Positions 19,075 to 29,034 of a stretch of 64,000 bases of DNA are shown here, piece after piece; within the stretch, counting starts at the first letter, position 1; each line of letters opens with the position of its first letter. Both the position numbers and the translations under genes were made by a program. The DNA comes from Herbiconiux sp. (GTDB lineage Bacteria > Actinomycetota > Actinomycetes > Actinomycetales > Microbacteriaceae). Below the pieces are notes generated by a model. The model saw only the letters and a list, made by a program, of their open reading frames with translations. It was not told where the DNA came from and searched no databases. The stretch is from NCBI RefSeq assembly GCF_004297105.1, contig NZ_SCVE01000006.1, forward strand, positions 62,001 to 126,000. Direction: 5' to 3'.

Positions 19075-19977
19075 CTACTTGGCGGAGGCCAGTGCGTCGG
19101 CCCCACCCACGATCTCGGAAATCTGCTGCGTGATCTCGCTCTGACGCGCGTTGTTCGCGAGGCGCGTGTAGTCACGGATCAGGTTGTCGGCGTTGTCGCT
19201 GGCCGACTTCATGGCCTTTTGGCGTGCGGCGTGCTCGGCCGCGGCCGACTGCAGCATCGCGTTCCAGATGCGGCTCTCGACGTAGATCGGGAGGAGCGCA
19301 TCGAGAACGGTCTCGGCGTCGGGCTCGAACTCGTACAGCGGGTAGACATCGCTCGACGACGCCTCGGGAGCATCGCCCTCGACGATCTCCAGCGGAAGCA
19401 GACGAACGACCTCGGGAACCTGCGACACCATGCTCACGAAGCGGTTGTACACGAGGTGGATCTCGTCGACGCCGCCCTCCTGGTCATCCAGGTTGTAGGC
19501 CTCGACGACCGCGTCGCCGATCTCCTTCGCGGTTTCGAACACCGGCTGGTCGGTCGAACCCGTCCAGGCCTTCACGCTGTCGCGCTTGCGGAAGCTGAAG
19601 TAGCCGACGGCCTTACGGCCCACGAGGTAGTAGACGACCTTCTTGCCTTCGCTGCGCAGCAACTCGGCGAGCTGCTCCGCTTCCTTGAGGATCGACGACG
19701 AGAAGGCGCCCGCGAGACCGCGGTCGGAGGTGAAGATGACGATGGCCGCGGTGTCGAGCTTCTCACGCTCGCTGGTGAGCGGGTGGTCGACGTTGGAGTA
19801 CGTCGCCACGGCCGAGACCGCGCGCGTGATGGCCTTCGAGTAGGGCGCCGAAGCGGCGACCCTCTGCTGGGCCTTCTGGATGCGCGAGGCGGAGATCAAC
19901 TCCATGGCCCTCGTGATCTTCTTGGTCGTCTGGGCCGACTTGATCTTCGACCGGTAGCCCCGTAGTTGAGCACCCAT
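19075..19977 (-). CDS. atpG: ATP synthase F1 subunit gamma
   Basis: The rotor shaft, 300 residues. The N-terminal helix ([20 protein letters not shown]) and the C-terminal helix ([18 protein letters not shown] region with a final alanine-rich end) form the coiled coil inside the alpha/beta ring. A short actinobacterial insertion containing acidic residues ([11 protein letters not shown]) is visible near residue 200. The start follows the atpA stop by 2 bases. Confidence 0.97.
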   Translation of the reverse strand: MGAQLRGYRSKIKSAQTTKKITRAMELISASRIQKAQQRVAASAPYSKAITRAVSAVATYSNVDHPLTSEREKLDTAAIVIFTSDRGLAGAFSSSILKEAEQLAELLRSEGKKVVYYLVGRKAVGYFSFRKRDSVKAWTGSTDQPVFETAKEIGDAVVEAYNLDDQEGGVDEIHLVYNRFVSMVSQVPEVVRLLPLEIVEGDAPEASSSDVYPLYEFEPDAETVLDALLPIYVESRIWNAMLQSAAAEHAARQKAMKSASDNADNLIRDYTRLANNARQSEITQQISEIVGGADALASAK

Positions 19978-19979
19978 GG

Positions 19980-21617
19980 TCAGCGGCGACCCTTGACGAT
20001 CTTCTCCTGGCCGACGTCTTCCTTGGCGGTGGCGTCGAACTGCTCCTTGCCCACCGAGGCGAGCGGCTTGCCCTCGCCCGTCTGGAACTCGAGCTTGAAG
20101 TCGTCGACCGCCTTGTCGAGCGCGGCGATGGTGTCATCGTCGAGCTTGTTGGTCTCGCGCAGGGTGGTGAGGATCTCGGTGGTTCGGCCGACGTACTCGA
20201 GCAGCTCCGCCTCGAAGCGCAGGATGTCTTCGACCGGCACCTCGTCGAGCTTGCCCTTCGTGCCGGCCCAGATCGAGACGACCTGCTGCTCGACGGGGAA
20301 CGGCGAGTACTGCGGCTGCTTGAGGAGCTCGGTGAGACGGGCGCCACGAGCGAGCTGACGGCGGGAGGCCGCATCCAGGTCGGAGGCGAACATCGCGAAG
20401 GCCTCGAGCGAGCGGTACTGGGCCAATTCGAGCTTGAGCGTTCCGGAGACCGACTTGATCGACTTCACCTGCGCGTCGCCGCCGACGCGGGAGACCGAGA
20501 TACCCACGTCGACCGCGGGACGCTGGTTGGCGTTGAAGAGGTCGGACTGCAGGAAGATCTGGCCGTCGGTGATCGAGATCACGTTCGTGGGGATGTAGGC
20601 CGAGACGTCGTTCGCCTTGGTCTCGATGATCGGCAGGCCGGTCATCGAGCCAGCGCCGAGCTCGTCGGAGAGCTTGGCGCAACGCTCGAGCAGACGGGAG
20701 TGCAAGTAGAACACGTCGCCGGGGTACGCCTCGCGTCCCGGCGGACGACGGAGGAGCAGCGAGACGGCACGGTAGGCCTCGGCCTGCTTCGACAGGTCGT
20801 CGAAGATGATGAGCACGTGCTTGCCGCCGTACATCCAGTGCTGGCCGATGGCCGAACCGGTGTAAGGGGCGAGGTACTTGAAGCCGGCGGGGTCGGATGC
20901 GGGCGACGCCACGATGGTGGTGTACTCCATCGCGCCGGCGTCTTCGAGGGCACCCTTCACCGAGGCGATGGTGGAACCCTTCTGGCCGATCGCGACGTAG
21001 ATGCAGCGAACCTGCTTGTTCTCGTCGCCCGACTCCCAGTTGGCCTTCTGGTTGATGATCGTGTCGATCGCGATGGCCGTCTTACCGGTCTGGCGGTCGC
21101 CGATGATGAGCTGACGCTGGCCGCGACCGATCGGGATCATGGCGTCGATGGCCTTGATGCCGGTCTGCATGGGCTCGTGCACGCTCTTACGCGCCATGAC
21201 GCCGGGCGCCTGGAGCTCGAGCTCGCGACGGGCCTCCGCGGCGATCTCGCCGAGACCGTCGATCGGGTTGCCGAGCGGGTCGACCACGCGGCCGAGGTAG
21301 GCGTCGCCCACCGGAACCGAGAGCACCTCGCCGGTGCGGGTGACTTCCTGGCCCTCTTCGATGCCGGTGAACTCACCGAGCACGATCACGCCGATCTCGT
21401 CTTCGTCGAGGTTCTGCGCGAGACCCAGCGTGCCGTCCGCGAAGCGGATCAGCTCGTTCGCCATGACACCCGGGAGGCCCTCGACATGGGCGATGCCGTC
21501 AGCGGCGTCGATCACGTAGCCGACCTCGGTGGTCGCGGCCTTGGTGGGGTCGTAGGCCGCGACGAAGTCCTTGAGGGCATCGCGGATCTCATCCGGGCGG
21601 ATCGTAAGTTCAGCCAT
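19980..21617 (-). CDS. atpA: ATP synthase F1 subunit alpha
   Basis: The non-catalytic nucleotide-binding F1 subunit of 545 residues. The Walker A motif [11 protein letters not shown] lies near residue 170. The C-terminus is extended by about 30 residues beyond the E. coli protein, a feature known from mycobacteria and relatives, where it limits ATP hydrolysis. Confidence 0.98.
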   Translation of the reverse strand: MAELTIRPDEIRDALKDFVAAYDPTKAATTEVGYVIDAADGIAHVEGLPGVMANELIRFADGTLGLAQNLDEDEIGVIVLGEFTGIEEGQEVTRTGEVLSVPVGDAYLGRVVDPLGNPIDGLGEIAAEARRELELQAPGVMARKSVHEPMQTGIKAIDAMIPIGRGQRQLIIGDRQTGKTAIAIDTIINQKANWESGDENKQVRCIYVAIGQKGSTIASVKGALEDAGAMEYTTIVASPASDPAGFKYLAPYTGSAIGQHWMYGGKHVLIIFDDLSKQAEAYRAVSLLLRRPPGREAYPGDVFYLHSRLLERCAKLSDELGAGSMTGLPIIETKANDVSAYIPTNVISITDGQIFLQSDLFNANQRPAVDVGISVSRVGGDAQVKSIKSVSGTLKLELAQYRSLEAFAMFASDLDAASRRQLARGARLTELLKQPQYSPFPVEQQVVSIWAGTKGKLDEVPVEDILRFEAELLEYVGRTTEILTTLRETNKLDDDTIAALDKAVDDFKLEFQTGEGKPLASVGKEQFDATAKEDVGQEKIVKGRR

Positions 21618-21671
21618 CGTTTTCCCTTTTCTGGTGGGGTACTAGCCCCAGTGTGTTCTCGTGCACGCCGA

Positions 21672-22466
21672 TTAGCCAGCGAGCTGAAGTCTCAATTCAT
21701 TGATGCGCGTCGCGACGCTTCCATCGATGACGTCGTCACCGATCTGGATGCGCACTCCCCCGACCAGTGCCGGGTCGATGACCTGGTTGACCTGGATCGG
21801 CTTGCCGTACCGCGACGTGAGCGCCTTCTCGATGCGCTCGCGCTGGGCAGCGCCCAGGGCGACCGCGGTGCTGACCGTGGCGACGGATGCGCCGGCCTGG
21901 TCGGCGACGATCGACGACGCATAGCGCAGCAGCTCTCCGATGCGGCGACCGCGGGGCTGCGTGACGAGCTGACGCACGATGGCGACGGTGGCCGCATCGG
22001 CACGCCCGCCGAGCAGTCGCTCGACGAGGGCGCGCTTCTGGTCGACCGAACCGAGCTTCGACCCGAGCGCGAGCTCGAGGTCGGCATCGGTGGTGACCGC
22101 CCGTGCGAACTCGAACAGCTCGGCCGCCACCGTGGTGGAACCGGCGGAACCGGCGGAAGCACGGATGCCGATCTCCTCGATGCCTGCGAGCAGGTCGGAG
22201 TGGCTCGACCAGCGGCTCTCGGCGATGCCGGTCAGCAGCTCCACCGTGGTGGGGCTGTAGGCCGGCCCGAAGAGGGCCTTCACGAGCGCCACCTTCGCGG
22301 CGTCGTCGGCTCCGGGATCGGAGAGGGCTCCGAGCAGGTGTGACGAATCACCGATGATCCGACCAGCGGCGAAGAGCTCTTCTCCCGTGGCCAGATCGAC
22401 CTGGGATCCGAGGCTCGTCAGGCGAGCCTTGGCGGATCCGAGGGCAACTCTGGTCGCGCTTCCCAT
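21672..22466 (-). CDS. atpH: ATP synthase F1 subunit delta
   Basis: The 264-residue peripheral stalk subunit connecting F1 to subunit b. It is longer than the 177-residue E. coli delta but lacks the b-like membrane segment that is fused to delta in mycobacteria; atpF is a separate gene directly upstream. The N-terminal helical domain is followed by a C-terminal beta domain with VIDPALVGGVRIQIGD. Confidence 0.95.
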   Translation of the reverse strand: MGSATRVALGSAKARLTSLGSQVDLATGEELFAAGRIIGDSSHLLGALSDPGADDAAKVALVKALFGPAYSPTTVELLTGIAESRWSSHSDLLAGIEEIGIRASAGSAGSTTVAAELFEFARAVTTDADLELALGSKLGSVDQKRALVERLLGGRADAATVAIVRQLVTQPRGRRIGELLRYASSIVADQAGASVATVSTAVALGAAQRERIEKALTSRYGKPIQVNQVIDPALVGGVRIQIGDDVIDGSVATRINELRLQLAG

Positions 22467-22469
22467 GTG

Positions 22470-23024
22470 TTACTTCTTTCCTGCCGTGTCGGACGCCTCG
22501 AGATCGGCCAGGAACCGGTCGACGAGGGCCGTGGCCTTCTGGTCGTCGGAGAGCGACTCGCCCACCACGCCGGAGGCGAGGTCGATGGCGAGCGAACCGA
22601 CTTCGGACCGCAGCGACACGAGCGCCGACTGGCGCTCCGCCTCGATCGCGACCTGGGCGTTGGCCTTGGTGCGCTCGGCGTCGGTCTGAGCCTGAGCCTG
22701 GATCTCGGAGCCGATGCGCTGGGCATCGACGCGAGCCTGCTCGCGGATCTTCGCGGCCTCGGCGCGAGCCTCGGCGAGCTGGGCCGTGTACTGCTCGAGA
22801 GCAGCCTCGGCTTCGCGCTGCGCGACATCCGCCTTCTCGATGTTGCCCTCGATGGCGGCGGACCGCTCGTCGAGCATCTTCTTCATGCGCGGGAGGACGA
22901 GCCTCCAGAAGAAGAACAGGATGACGACGAAGCAGACTGCCGACCAGATGATGTCGTACGACTCGGGGAGCAGCGGGTTGCGCGACTCGCCCTCGGTTGC
23001 CGCGATGACTATCGACTGAAGCAT
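22470..23024 (-). CDS. atpF: ATP synthase Fo subunit b
   Basis: The 184-residue peripheral stalk subunit. One transmembrane helix (about residues 27-45, IIWSAVCFVVILFFFW) is followed by a long charged coiled coil. It ends 3 bases before atpH. Confidence 0.96.
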   Translation of the reverse strand: MLQSIVIAATEGESRNPLLPESYDIIWSAVCFVVILFFFWRLVLPRMKKMLDERSAAIEGNIEKADVAQREAEAALEQYTAQLAEARAEAAKIREQARVDAQRIGSEIQAQAQTDAERTKANAQVAIEAERQSALVSLRSEVGSLAIDLASGVVGESLSDDQKATALVDRFLADLEASDTAGKK

Positions 23025-23054
23025 GACGCCTCCTTCCTTAGTGTGAAAGAGGGT

Positions 23055-24148
<1,094 letters not shown>

Positions 24149-24274
24149 AGCGTTAGCTATCAGCGCTATCTCCTGTTTCGGGGCGTGGAACTGGTCAAAG
24201 CTCTCGCGACGACGAACGGTGGGGTTTTTGCTGTCTCACAGCGCGAGAAGCGCGTCAGGACGGCGGAACGATCG

Positions 24275-24280
24275 TGTCAA
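24275..24280 (-). promoter_or_regulatory. Possible -35 element upstream of atpB
   Basis: A perfect TTGACA on the minus strand stands in the 172-base gap before atpB. No matching -10 hexamer is convincing at 17 bases, so the promoter is only tentative. Confidence 0.3.
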
Positions 24281-24321
24281 CCCTATCAACTTTTAGGGCA
24301 TCCTGACTAATCGAGAGGGGC

Positions 24322-24792
24322 TCACTCACCGCTCGGGAGCTGCACGTCGGAGGCGTACGCCATCCGGGAACGCGCGATCACGATCACGTCGACCGTCAGC
24401 GTGCCGAGTATGGCAGCGACGATGCTGACGAACAGCACGATGTCGTTCGTCCACGGCTGGCCACGCAGCACGAGCATCAGCACGATGAAGAGCACGAACT
24501 TGAGGATCCAGGTGCCGAGCACCACCGCGAAGAAGAGCGTGGGGTAGATCGGCGAGGCGGTGTACCGGTTGGCCACCAGGATGCTCACCACGGTGATGCC
24601 ACCGAACACCAGCACCATCGCGGTGCCGATGAGTGCGCTGGCGAGACCGCTCCCCCCAGCGACGAGGTAGCCGATGACGCCGCCCACGACGGCGATGACG
24701 ACGGCGATGATGATGTCGAACTTGAGGATCGTGGAGAACACCTGGTTCGACGAGGGCTTCGGGTAATTGCCGCGGATCGCTGGCTCGGTCAC
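24322..24792 (-). CDS. AtpI-position membrane protein
   Basis: A 156-residue protein with four membrane helices. It occupies the place of atpI, the putative assembly factor, ahead of atpB in actinobacterial ATP synthase operons. The first 25 residues are polar and proline-containing. Sequence alone does not prove an AtpI role. Its GTG overlaps the wecA stop (GTGA). Confidence 0.75.
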   Translation of the reverse strand: MTEPAIRGNYPKPSSNQVFSTILKFDIIIAVVIAVVGGVIGYLVAGGSGLASALIGTAMVLVFGGITVVSILVANRYTASPIYPTLFFAVVLGTWILKFVLFIVLMLVLRGQPWTNDIVLFVSIVAAILGTLTVDVIVIARSRMAYASDVQLPSGE

Positions 24793-26003
24793 GTCTGGTT
24801 CTCCTTGATGTCGTCGAGGTCGTCTTCGGCGGCAGCGTCGAGCGGGTCGTCGACGGCGGTGACCCGGGCCTCGAGGGTGCCCGCATCCGCGGACTGCGCC
24901 ATGATCTCACGCCGCTTGGTGCGGGTGAGGGGGAAGAGGGTGATGGCGGCGCAGACCAGGATGCCCACGCCGAGGAAAGGGAAGGCCAGCCAGTAGGGCT
25001 GCAGCACGAAGAGCAGCAGGCAGCCGACCGAGAACACGGCCGTCCAGCCGTAGAAGATCAGCACCGCGCCGAGGTGGCTGTGCCCCATGTCGAGCAGGCG
25101 GTGGTGCAGGTGCTTGCGGTCGGCACTGAACGGGCTCTTTCCCGCCCGCAGGCGGCGGAAGATGGCGAGGCCGAAGTCGAGCAGCGGGATGATGAGGATG
25201 GCGAAGGGCAGCAGGATCGGCAGGAACGCCGGGAACAGCTGCGAACGGCCGAGCTGAGCGGGATCCACCTGGCCCGTGACCGCGATGGCGCTCGTGGCCA
25301 TGAGAAGTCCGACCAGCAGCGCGCCCGCGTCGCCCATGAAGAGCTTCGCGGGGTGGAAGTTGAGCGGAAGGAAACCCGCGCACGCCCCGATCAGCACGGC
25401 TGTGATGAGCGAGGCGAGGTTGAAGTAGTCGGTGGGCGAGGTGTCTTGCGCGAGCAGGTAGCTGTACAGGAAGAACACGCCGTTGGCGATGAGCGCGACG
25501 CCCGCCACGAGGCCGTCGAGGCCGTCGATGAAGTTGATGGCGTTCATCACGAGCACCACGGCGAGGATCGTGATGACGAGCGACATGCCGCTCGATCCGA
25601 TGGTGAGGCCTCCGATCGGCAGCGACACGATCTGCACGCCCTGCCAGGCGAGGAGGAATGCCGCGATGATCTGACCGGCGAGCTTCGTGAGCCAGTCGAG
25701 GTCCCAGATGTCGTCGGCCACGCCGATCAGCACGATGATGAGCGCGGCGCCCATGATGGCCCAGAGCTTGCCGGGCTCCGAGAACACCAGATCGAACCAG
25801 CTGATCTGCGAGGCCACCAGGATGGCGATCACCACGCCGATGAACATCGCGATGCCGCCGAGACGCGGCGTGGGTCGGGTGTGCACGTCGCGTTCGCGGA
25901 TCTTCGGGTAGAGCCGGTAGCGGTGGCTGAGCTTGAAGATCACCCAGGCGAGGACGAACGTGACCACGGCCGACACGGCCGCGACGAGGAGATAGAACCG
26001 CAT
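24789..26003 (-). CDS. wecA: Polyprenyl-phosphate GlcNAc-1-phosphate transferase, WecA/Rfe family
   Basis: A 404-residue membrane enzyme that loads the first sugar phosphate on decaprenyl/undecaprenyl phosphate for cell wall polymer linkage. It has about eleven membrane helices. Visible motifs include the acidic GVADDIWDLD, NAINFIDGLDGL and the HLHHRLLDMGHSH C-terminal loop. The ATG at 26003 starts directly with a membrane helix. The cytoplasmic tail is acidic (AAEDDLDDIKE). The order tsaC-wecA-atpI-atpB matches mycobacteria. Confidence 0.92.
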   Translation of the reverse strand: MRFYLLVAAVSAVVTFVLAWVIFKLSHRYRLYPKIRERDVHTRPTPRLGGIAMFIGVVIAILVASQISWFDLVFSEPGKLWAIMGAALIIVLIGVADDIWDLDWLTKLAGQIIAAFLLAWQGVQIVSLPIGGLTIGSSGMSLVITILAVVLVMNAINFIDGLDGLVAGVALIANGVFFLYSYLLAQDTSPTDYFNLASLITAVLIGACAGFLPLNFHPAKLFMGDAGALLVGLLMATSAIAVTGQVDPAQLGRSQLFPAFLPILLPFAILIIPLLDFGLAIFRRLRAGKSPFSADRKHLHHRLLDMGHSHLGAVLIFYGWTAVFSVGCLLLFVLQPYWLAFPFLGVGILVCAAITLFPLTRTKRREIMAQSADAGTLEARVTAVDDPLDAAAEDDLDDIKENQT

Positions 26004-26007
26004 GGCG

Positions 26008-26670
26008 CTAGGCGCCGGATTCCGCGTGGAGGGAGTCGCCCACGATCGCGCGCAGGCTCTCGGCACTCACGGCACCCTGTCGCACGATGCGCAGGAGGCC
26101 CGAATGGTCGGTGGCGTCGACGATCGTGGAGGCCAGCCCGCCGGTGCGCGGACCTCCGTCGAGGTAGACCGAGACGCTGTCTCCCAGCATGGCCACGGCG
26201 TTCGCGGCGGTCATGGCCGCGGGCTCGCCCGTGAGGTTGGCGCTGGAGACGGCGAGGGGGCCGGTGTCGGCGAGGAGCTCGAGAGCCAGGTCGTCGGCGG
26301 GCATCCGGAGCGCGACCGTTCCGCCGGTGTCGCCGAGGTCCCAGGCGAGCGACGGGGTGGCCTGCAGGATCAGCGTGAGTCCGCCCGGCCAGAATTCCTC
26401 CACGAGGGAACGGGCCGCATCGGGGATGTCGGTGGCCAATGCCTCGAGCGTGGCCGTCGACGGGATGAGAACGGGAGGAGGCGACTGCCGCGTGCGACCC
26501 TTCGCATCGAGGAGGCGCTGCACCGCACGCGGCGAGAACGCATCGGCCGCGAGGCCGTAGACCGTGTCGGTAGGGACGACGACCAAGTCGCCCCGGCCGA
26601 TCGCAGACCGGGCGAGGCGCATTCCGGTGAGAAGCTCCGTCGGCGCAGAGCAGTCGTAAATGGCAGCCAT
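26008..26670 (-). CDS. tsaC: L-threonylcarbamoyladenylate synthase
   Basis: A 220-residue Sua5/YrdC/YwlC-family protein that makes threonylcarbamoyl-AMP from threonine, bicarbonate and ATP for the t6A37 tRNA modification. The conserved VPTDTVYGLAADAF, KGRTRQSPPPVLI and VSSANLTGEPA segments are visible. The ATG at 26670 is preferred to a longer in-frame start that would overlap the next gene. It ends 4 bases before wecA. Confidence 0.93.
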   Translation of the reverse strand: MAAIYDCSAPTELLTGMRLARSAIGRGDLVVVPTDTVYGLAADAFSPRAVQRLLDAKGRTRQSPPPVLIPSTATLEALATDIPDAARSLVEEFWPGGLTLILQATPSLAWDLGDTGGTVALRMPADDLALELLADTGPLAVSSANLTGEPAAMTAANAVAMLGDSVSVYLDGGPRTGGLASTIVDATDHSGLLRIVRQGAVSAESLRAIVGDSLHAESGA

Positions 26671-26728
26671 CTCGACCCCATGATAGCCGGGCTCGACAGT
26701 GCGAGCCTGCCGCCCGGCCGTGAACGGA

Positions 26729-26917
26729 CTACTTGTTGACGCGCCCACGCCCGAAGATCAGCCAGAGGATCGAGCCGATGATCGAGAGGAAGAATGCGAC
26801 GAGGATCCAGACGAACTTGCCCACTCCCCCGTGGTTGGGGTTCCGCACGATCGACACGACGGTGACGATGAAGATGATGAGGCCGACGACGCCGAAGGTG
26901 AATGAGATCGGTTCCAT
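26729..26917 (-). CDS. Small PLDc_N-like membrane protein
   Basis: A 62-residue protein with two membrane helices separated by VRNPNHGGVGK. It resembles the short PLD-nuclease N-terminal domain proteins of actinobacteria. GGAGG is 6 bases before the ATG. No catalytic residues are present. It sits between prmC and tsaC. Confidence 0.75.
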   Translation of the reverse strand: MEPISFTFGVVGLIIFIVTVVSIVRNPNHGGVGKFVWILVAFFLSIIGSILWLIFGRGRVNK

Positions 26918-26996
26918 GATGCCTCCAGGGCGATTCGGGTGGTGGAAGGATGCAGCCCTCCGAGCATATCGGGCGGATGTCCGCCTCCCGCGGGCC

Positions 26997-27905
26997 TCAG
27001 CGGATGGCGGTGGTGGCGCGATCGCGGCCCGTGAGGTCGCGGTGGGTGGCCACGGCGTGCCAGCCGTCGGCCGTGAGGAGTTCGCGCATCCCCGGGCCCT
27101 GCAGATCGCCGTGCTCGACCACGAGCGTGCCGCCCGGGCGCAGCAGGCGACGCGCCGTCGCGGAGACATGACGCACCACGTCGAACCCGTCGGCCCCGCC
27201 GTAGAGCGCGTGCTCGGGGTCGAAGAGGCGCACCTCGGGATCGCGCGGGATGGCGCCGGCCGGGATGTACGGGGGGTTGGAGACCACGACGTCAACCGAT
27301 CCGTCGAGCTCGGGCAGGGCGTCGGCCAGGTCGATGAACACGAGTCGGGCGTTCTCGGCGCCGACCGTGCGGAAATTCTCCTTCGCCCACACGAAGGCCG
27401 CGGTGGAGTTCTCGACGGCCGTGACCTCGGCGTGCGGCACCTCGGTGGCCAGGGCGAGCGCGATGGCGCCGCTGCCGGTGCCGAGGTCGACGGCGCGGGG
27501 GCGCGCATCCGGAGTCGGCACGACGGCACGCAGCGCGTCGATGCCGAGGCCCGCCACGAACTCGGTCTCGGGCCGCGGCACGAAGACACCCTGCCCCACG
27601 GCGAGCTCGAGCGACCGGAACCAGGCGCGACCGGTGATGTGCTGCAACGGCTCGCGGGCGGCGCGGCGCTCGACCGCCTCGATTACGGCGACCGTGTCTT
27701 CGACGCCGATCGGCGCATCCGTCACCGTGAGCGACTGCACCCGGCCCCGGGAGGCGCCGAGAACGTGACCGATCAGCAGTTCGGCGTCGACCTGGGGGTC
27801 GGTGACGCCGGCCGACGCCAGGATGCTCACCGACCGCTCGAAGAGCGACCGCACGGTGACGGGGCGGTCGGCGGCGAGGGTGGCGGCGTTCGAGGATGAT
27901 GACAT
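26997..27905 (-). CDS. prmC: Release factor glutamine methyltransferase
   Basis: A 302-residue SAM-dependent enzyme that methylates the glutamine of the GGQ motif in release factors. It has an N-terminal helical substrate domain, the SAM-binding loop VDLGTGSGAIAL, and the catalytic SNPPYIP. It lies 49 bases after prfA, which encodes its substrate RF1. Confidence 0.94.
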   Translation of the reverse strand: MSSSSNAATLAADRPVTVRSLFERSVSILASAGVTDPQVDAELLIGHVLGASRGRVQSLTVTDAPIGVEDTVAVIEAVERRAAREPLQHITGRAWFRSLELAVGQGVFVPRPETEFVAGLGIDALRAVVPTPDARPRAVDLGTGSGAIALALATEVPHAEVTAVENSTAAFVWAKENFRTVGAENARLVFIDLADALPELDGSVDVVVSNPPYIPAGAIPRDPEVRLFDPEHALYGGADGFDVVRHVSATARRLLRPGGTLVVEHGDLQGPGMRELLTADGWHAVATHRDLTGRDRATTAIR

Positions 27906-27954
27906 GGTGTTCGGGCTCTCCCCGCCGGCTGTGGGTGGCGGCCGGCGGATACGG

Positions 27955-29034
27955 CTAGGAGTCGGTACCGACGGCGGCGAGGCGGCTCTCCTCGTCGGCC
28001 GAGATGGCCGACTGGATGATCGGCTCGAGCGCGCCGTCCATCACCTGGTCGAGGTTGTACGCCTTGTAGCCGGTACGGTGATCGGCGATGCGGTTCTCGG
28101 GATAGTTGTAGGTGCGGATGCGCTCCGAACGGTCGACCGAACGGATCTGGCTCTTACGAGCAGCCGACGCCTCGGCATCGAGCTCCTCCTGCTGTTTGGC
28201 CAGGATGCGGGCGCGCAGCACGCGCATGCCCGCCTCACGGTTCTGCAGCTGGCTCTTCTCGTTCTGCATCGACACCACGATGCCCGTGGGCAGGTGCGTG
28301 ATGCGAACCGCGGAGTCGGTGGTGTTCACCGACTGGCCGCCGGGGCCTGATGAGCGGAACACGTCGATCTTGAGGTCGTTGGGGTTGATCTCGACCTCTT
28401 CGGGCTCGTCGACCTCGGGGAAGACGAGAACGCCGGCGGCGGAGGTGTGGATGCGGCCCTGCGACTCGGTGGCCGGCACGCGCTGCACGCGGTGCACGCC
28501 GCCCTCGTACTTCAGATGCGCCCAGACGCCCTCGGCAGGATCCGACGACTTGCCCTTGACCGCGATCTGCACGTCTTTGTAGCCGCCCAGGTCGCTCTCG
28601 GTGCGCTCGAGGAGCTCGGTCTTCCAGCCCTTCGACTCGGCGTAGTGCAGGTACATGCGGAGCAGATCGGCCACGAAGAGCATGCTCTCGGCACCGCCCT
28701 CGCCGCCCTTGATCTCCATGATCACGTCGCGCGCGTCGTCCGGGTCGCGTGGGATGAGCAGACGCCGCAGGGTCTCCTCCGCCTCGGCGAGGCTCGCCTC
28801 GAGGGCGGGCACCTCCTCGGCGAAACTCGCGTCGTCGGCAGCCAGCTCGCGAGCGGCTTCGAGGTCGTCGACGTTCTGCTGCCACGCGGCGTGCGCCGCC
28901 ACGATCCGGCTGAGCTCGGCATACCGGCGGTTGACGCGCTTGGAGCGCGCCGGATCGCCGTGGAGCTCGGGATCGGACAACTGCTGCTGGAGGTCGTCGT
29001 GCTCGACCAGCAGAGTCTGGACGGACTCGAACAT
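27955..29034 (-). CDS. prfA: Peptide chain release factor 1
   Basis: Terminates translation at UAA and UAG. The 359-residue protein has the PxT anticodon-like motif (PATES) and the catalytic GGQ in [16 protein letters not shown]. The ATG at 29034 overlaps the rho stop as TGATG; a GTG one codon earlier is also possible. In mycobacteria rpmE lies between rho and prfA, but here there is no space for it. Confidence 0.97.
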   Translation of the reverse strand: MFESVQTLLVEHDDLQQQLSDPELHGDPARSKRVNRRYAELSRIVAAHAAWQQNVDDLEAARELAADDASFAEEVPALEASLAEAEETLRRLLIPRDPDDARDVIMEIKGGEGGAESMLFVADLLRMYLHYAESKGWKTELLERTESDLGGYKDVQIAVKGKSSDPAEGVWAHLKYEGGVHRVQRVPATESQGRIHTSAAGVLVFPEVDEPEEVEINPNDLKIDVFRSSGPGGQSVNTTDSAVRITHLPTGIVVSMQNEKSQLQNREAGMRVLRARILAKQQEELDAEASAARKSQIRSVDRSERIRTYNYPENRIADHRTGYKAYNLDQVMDGALEPIIQSAISADEESRLAAVGTDS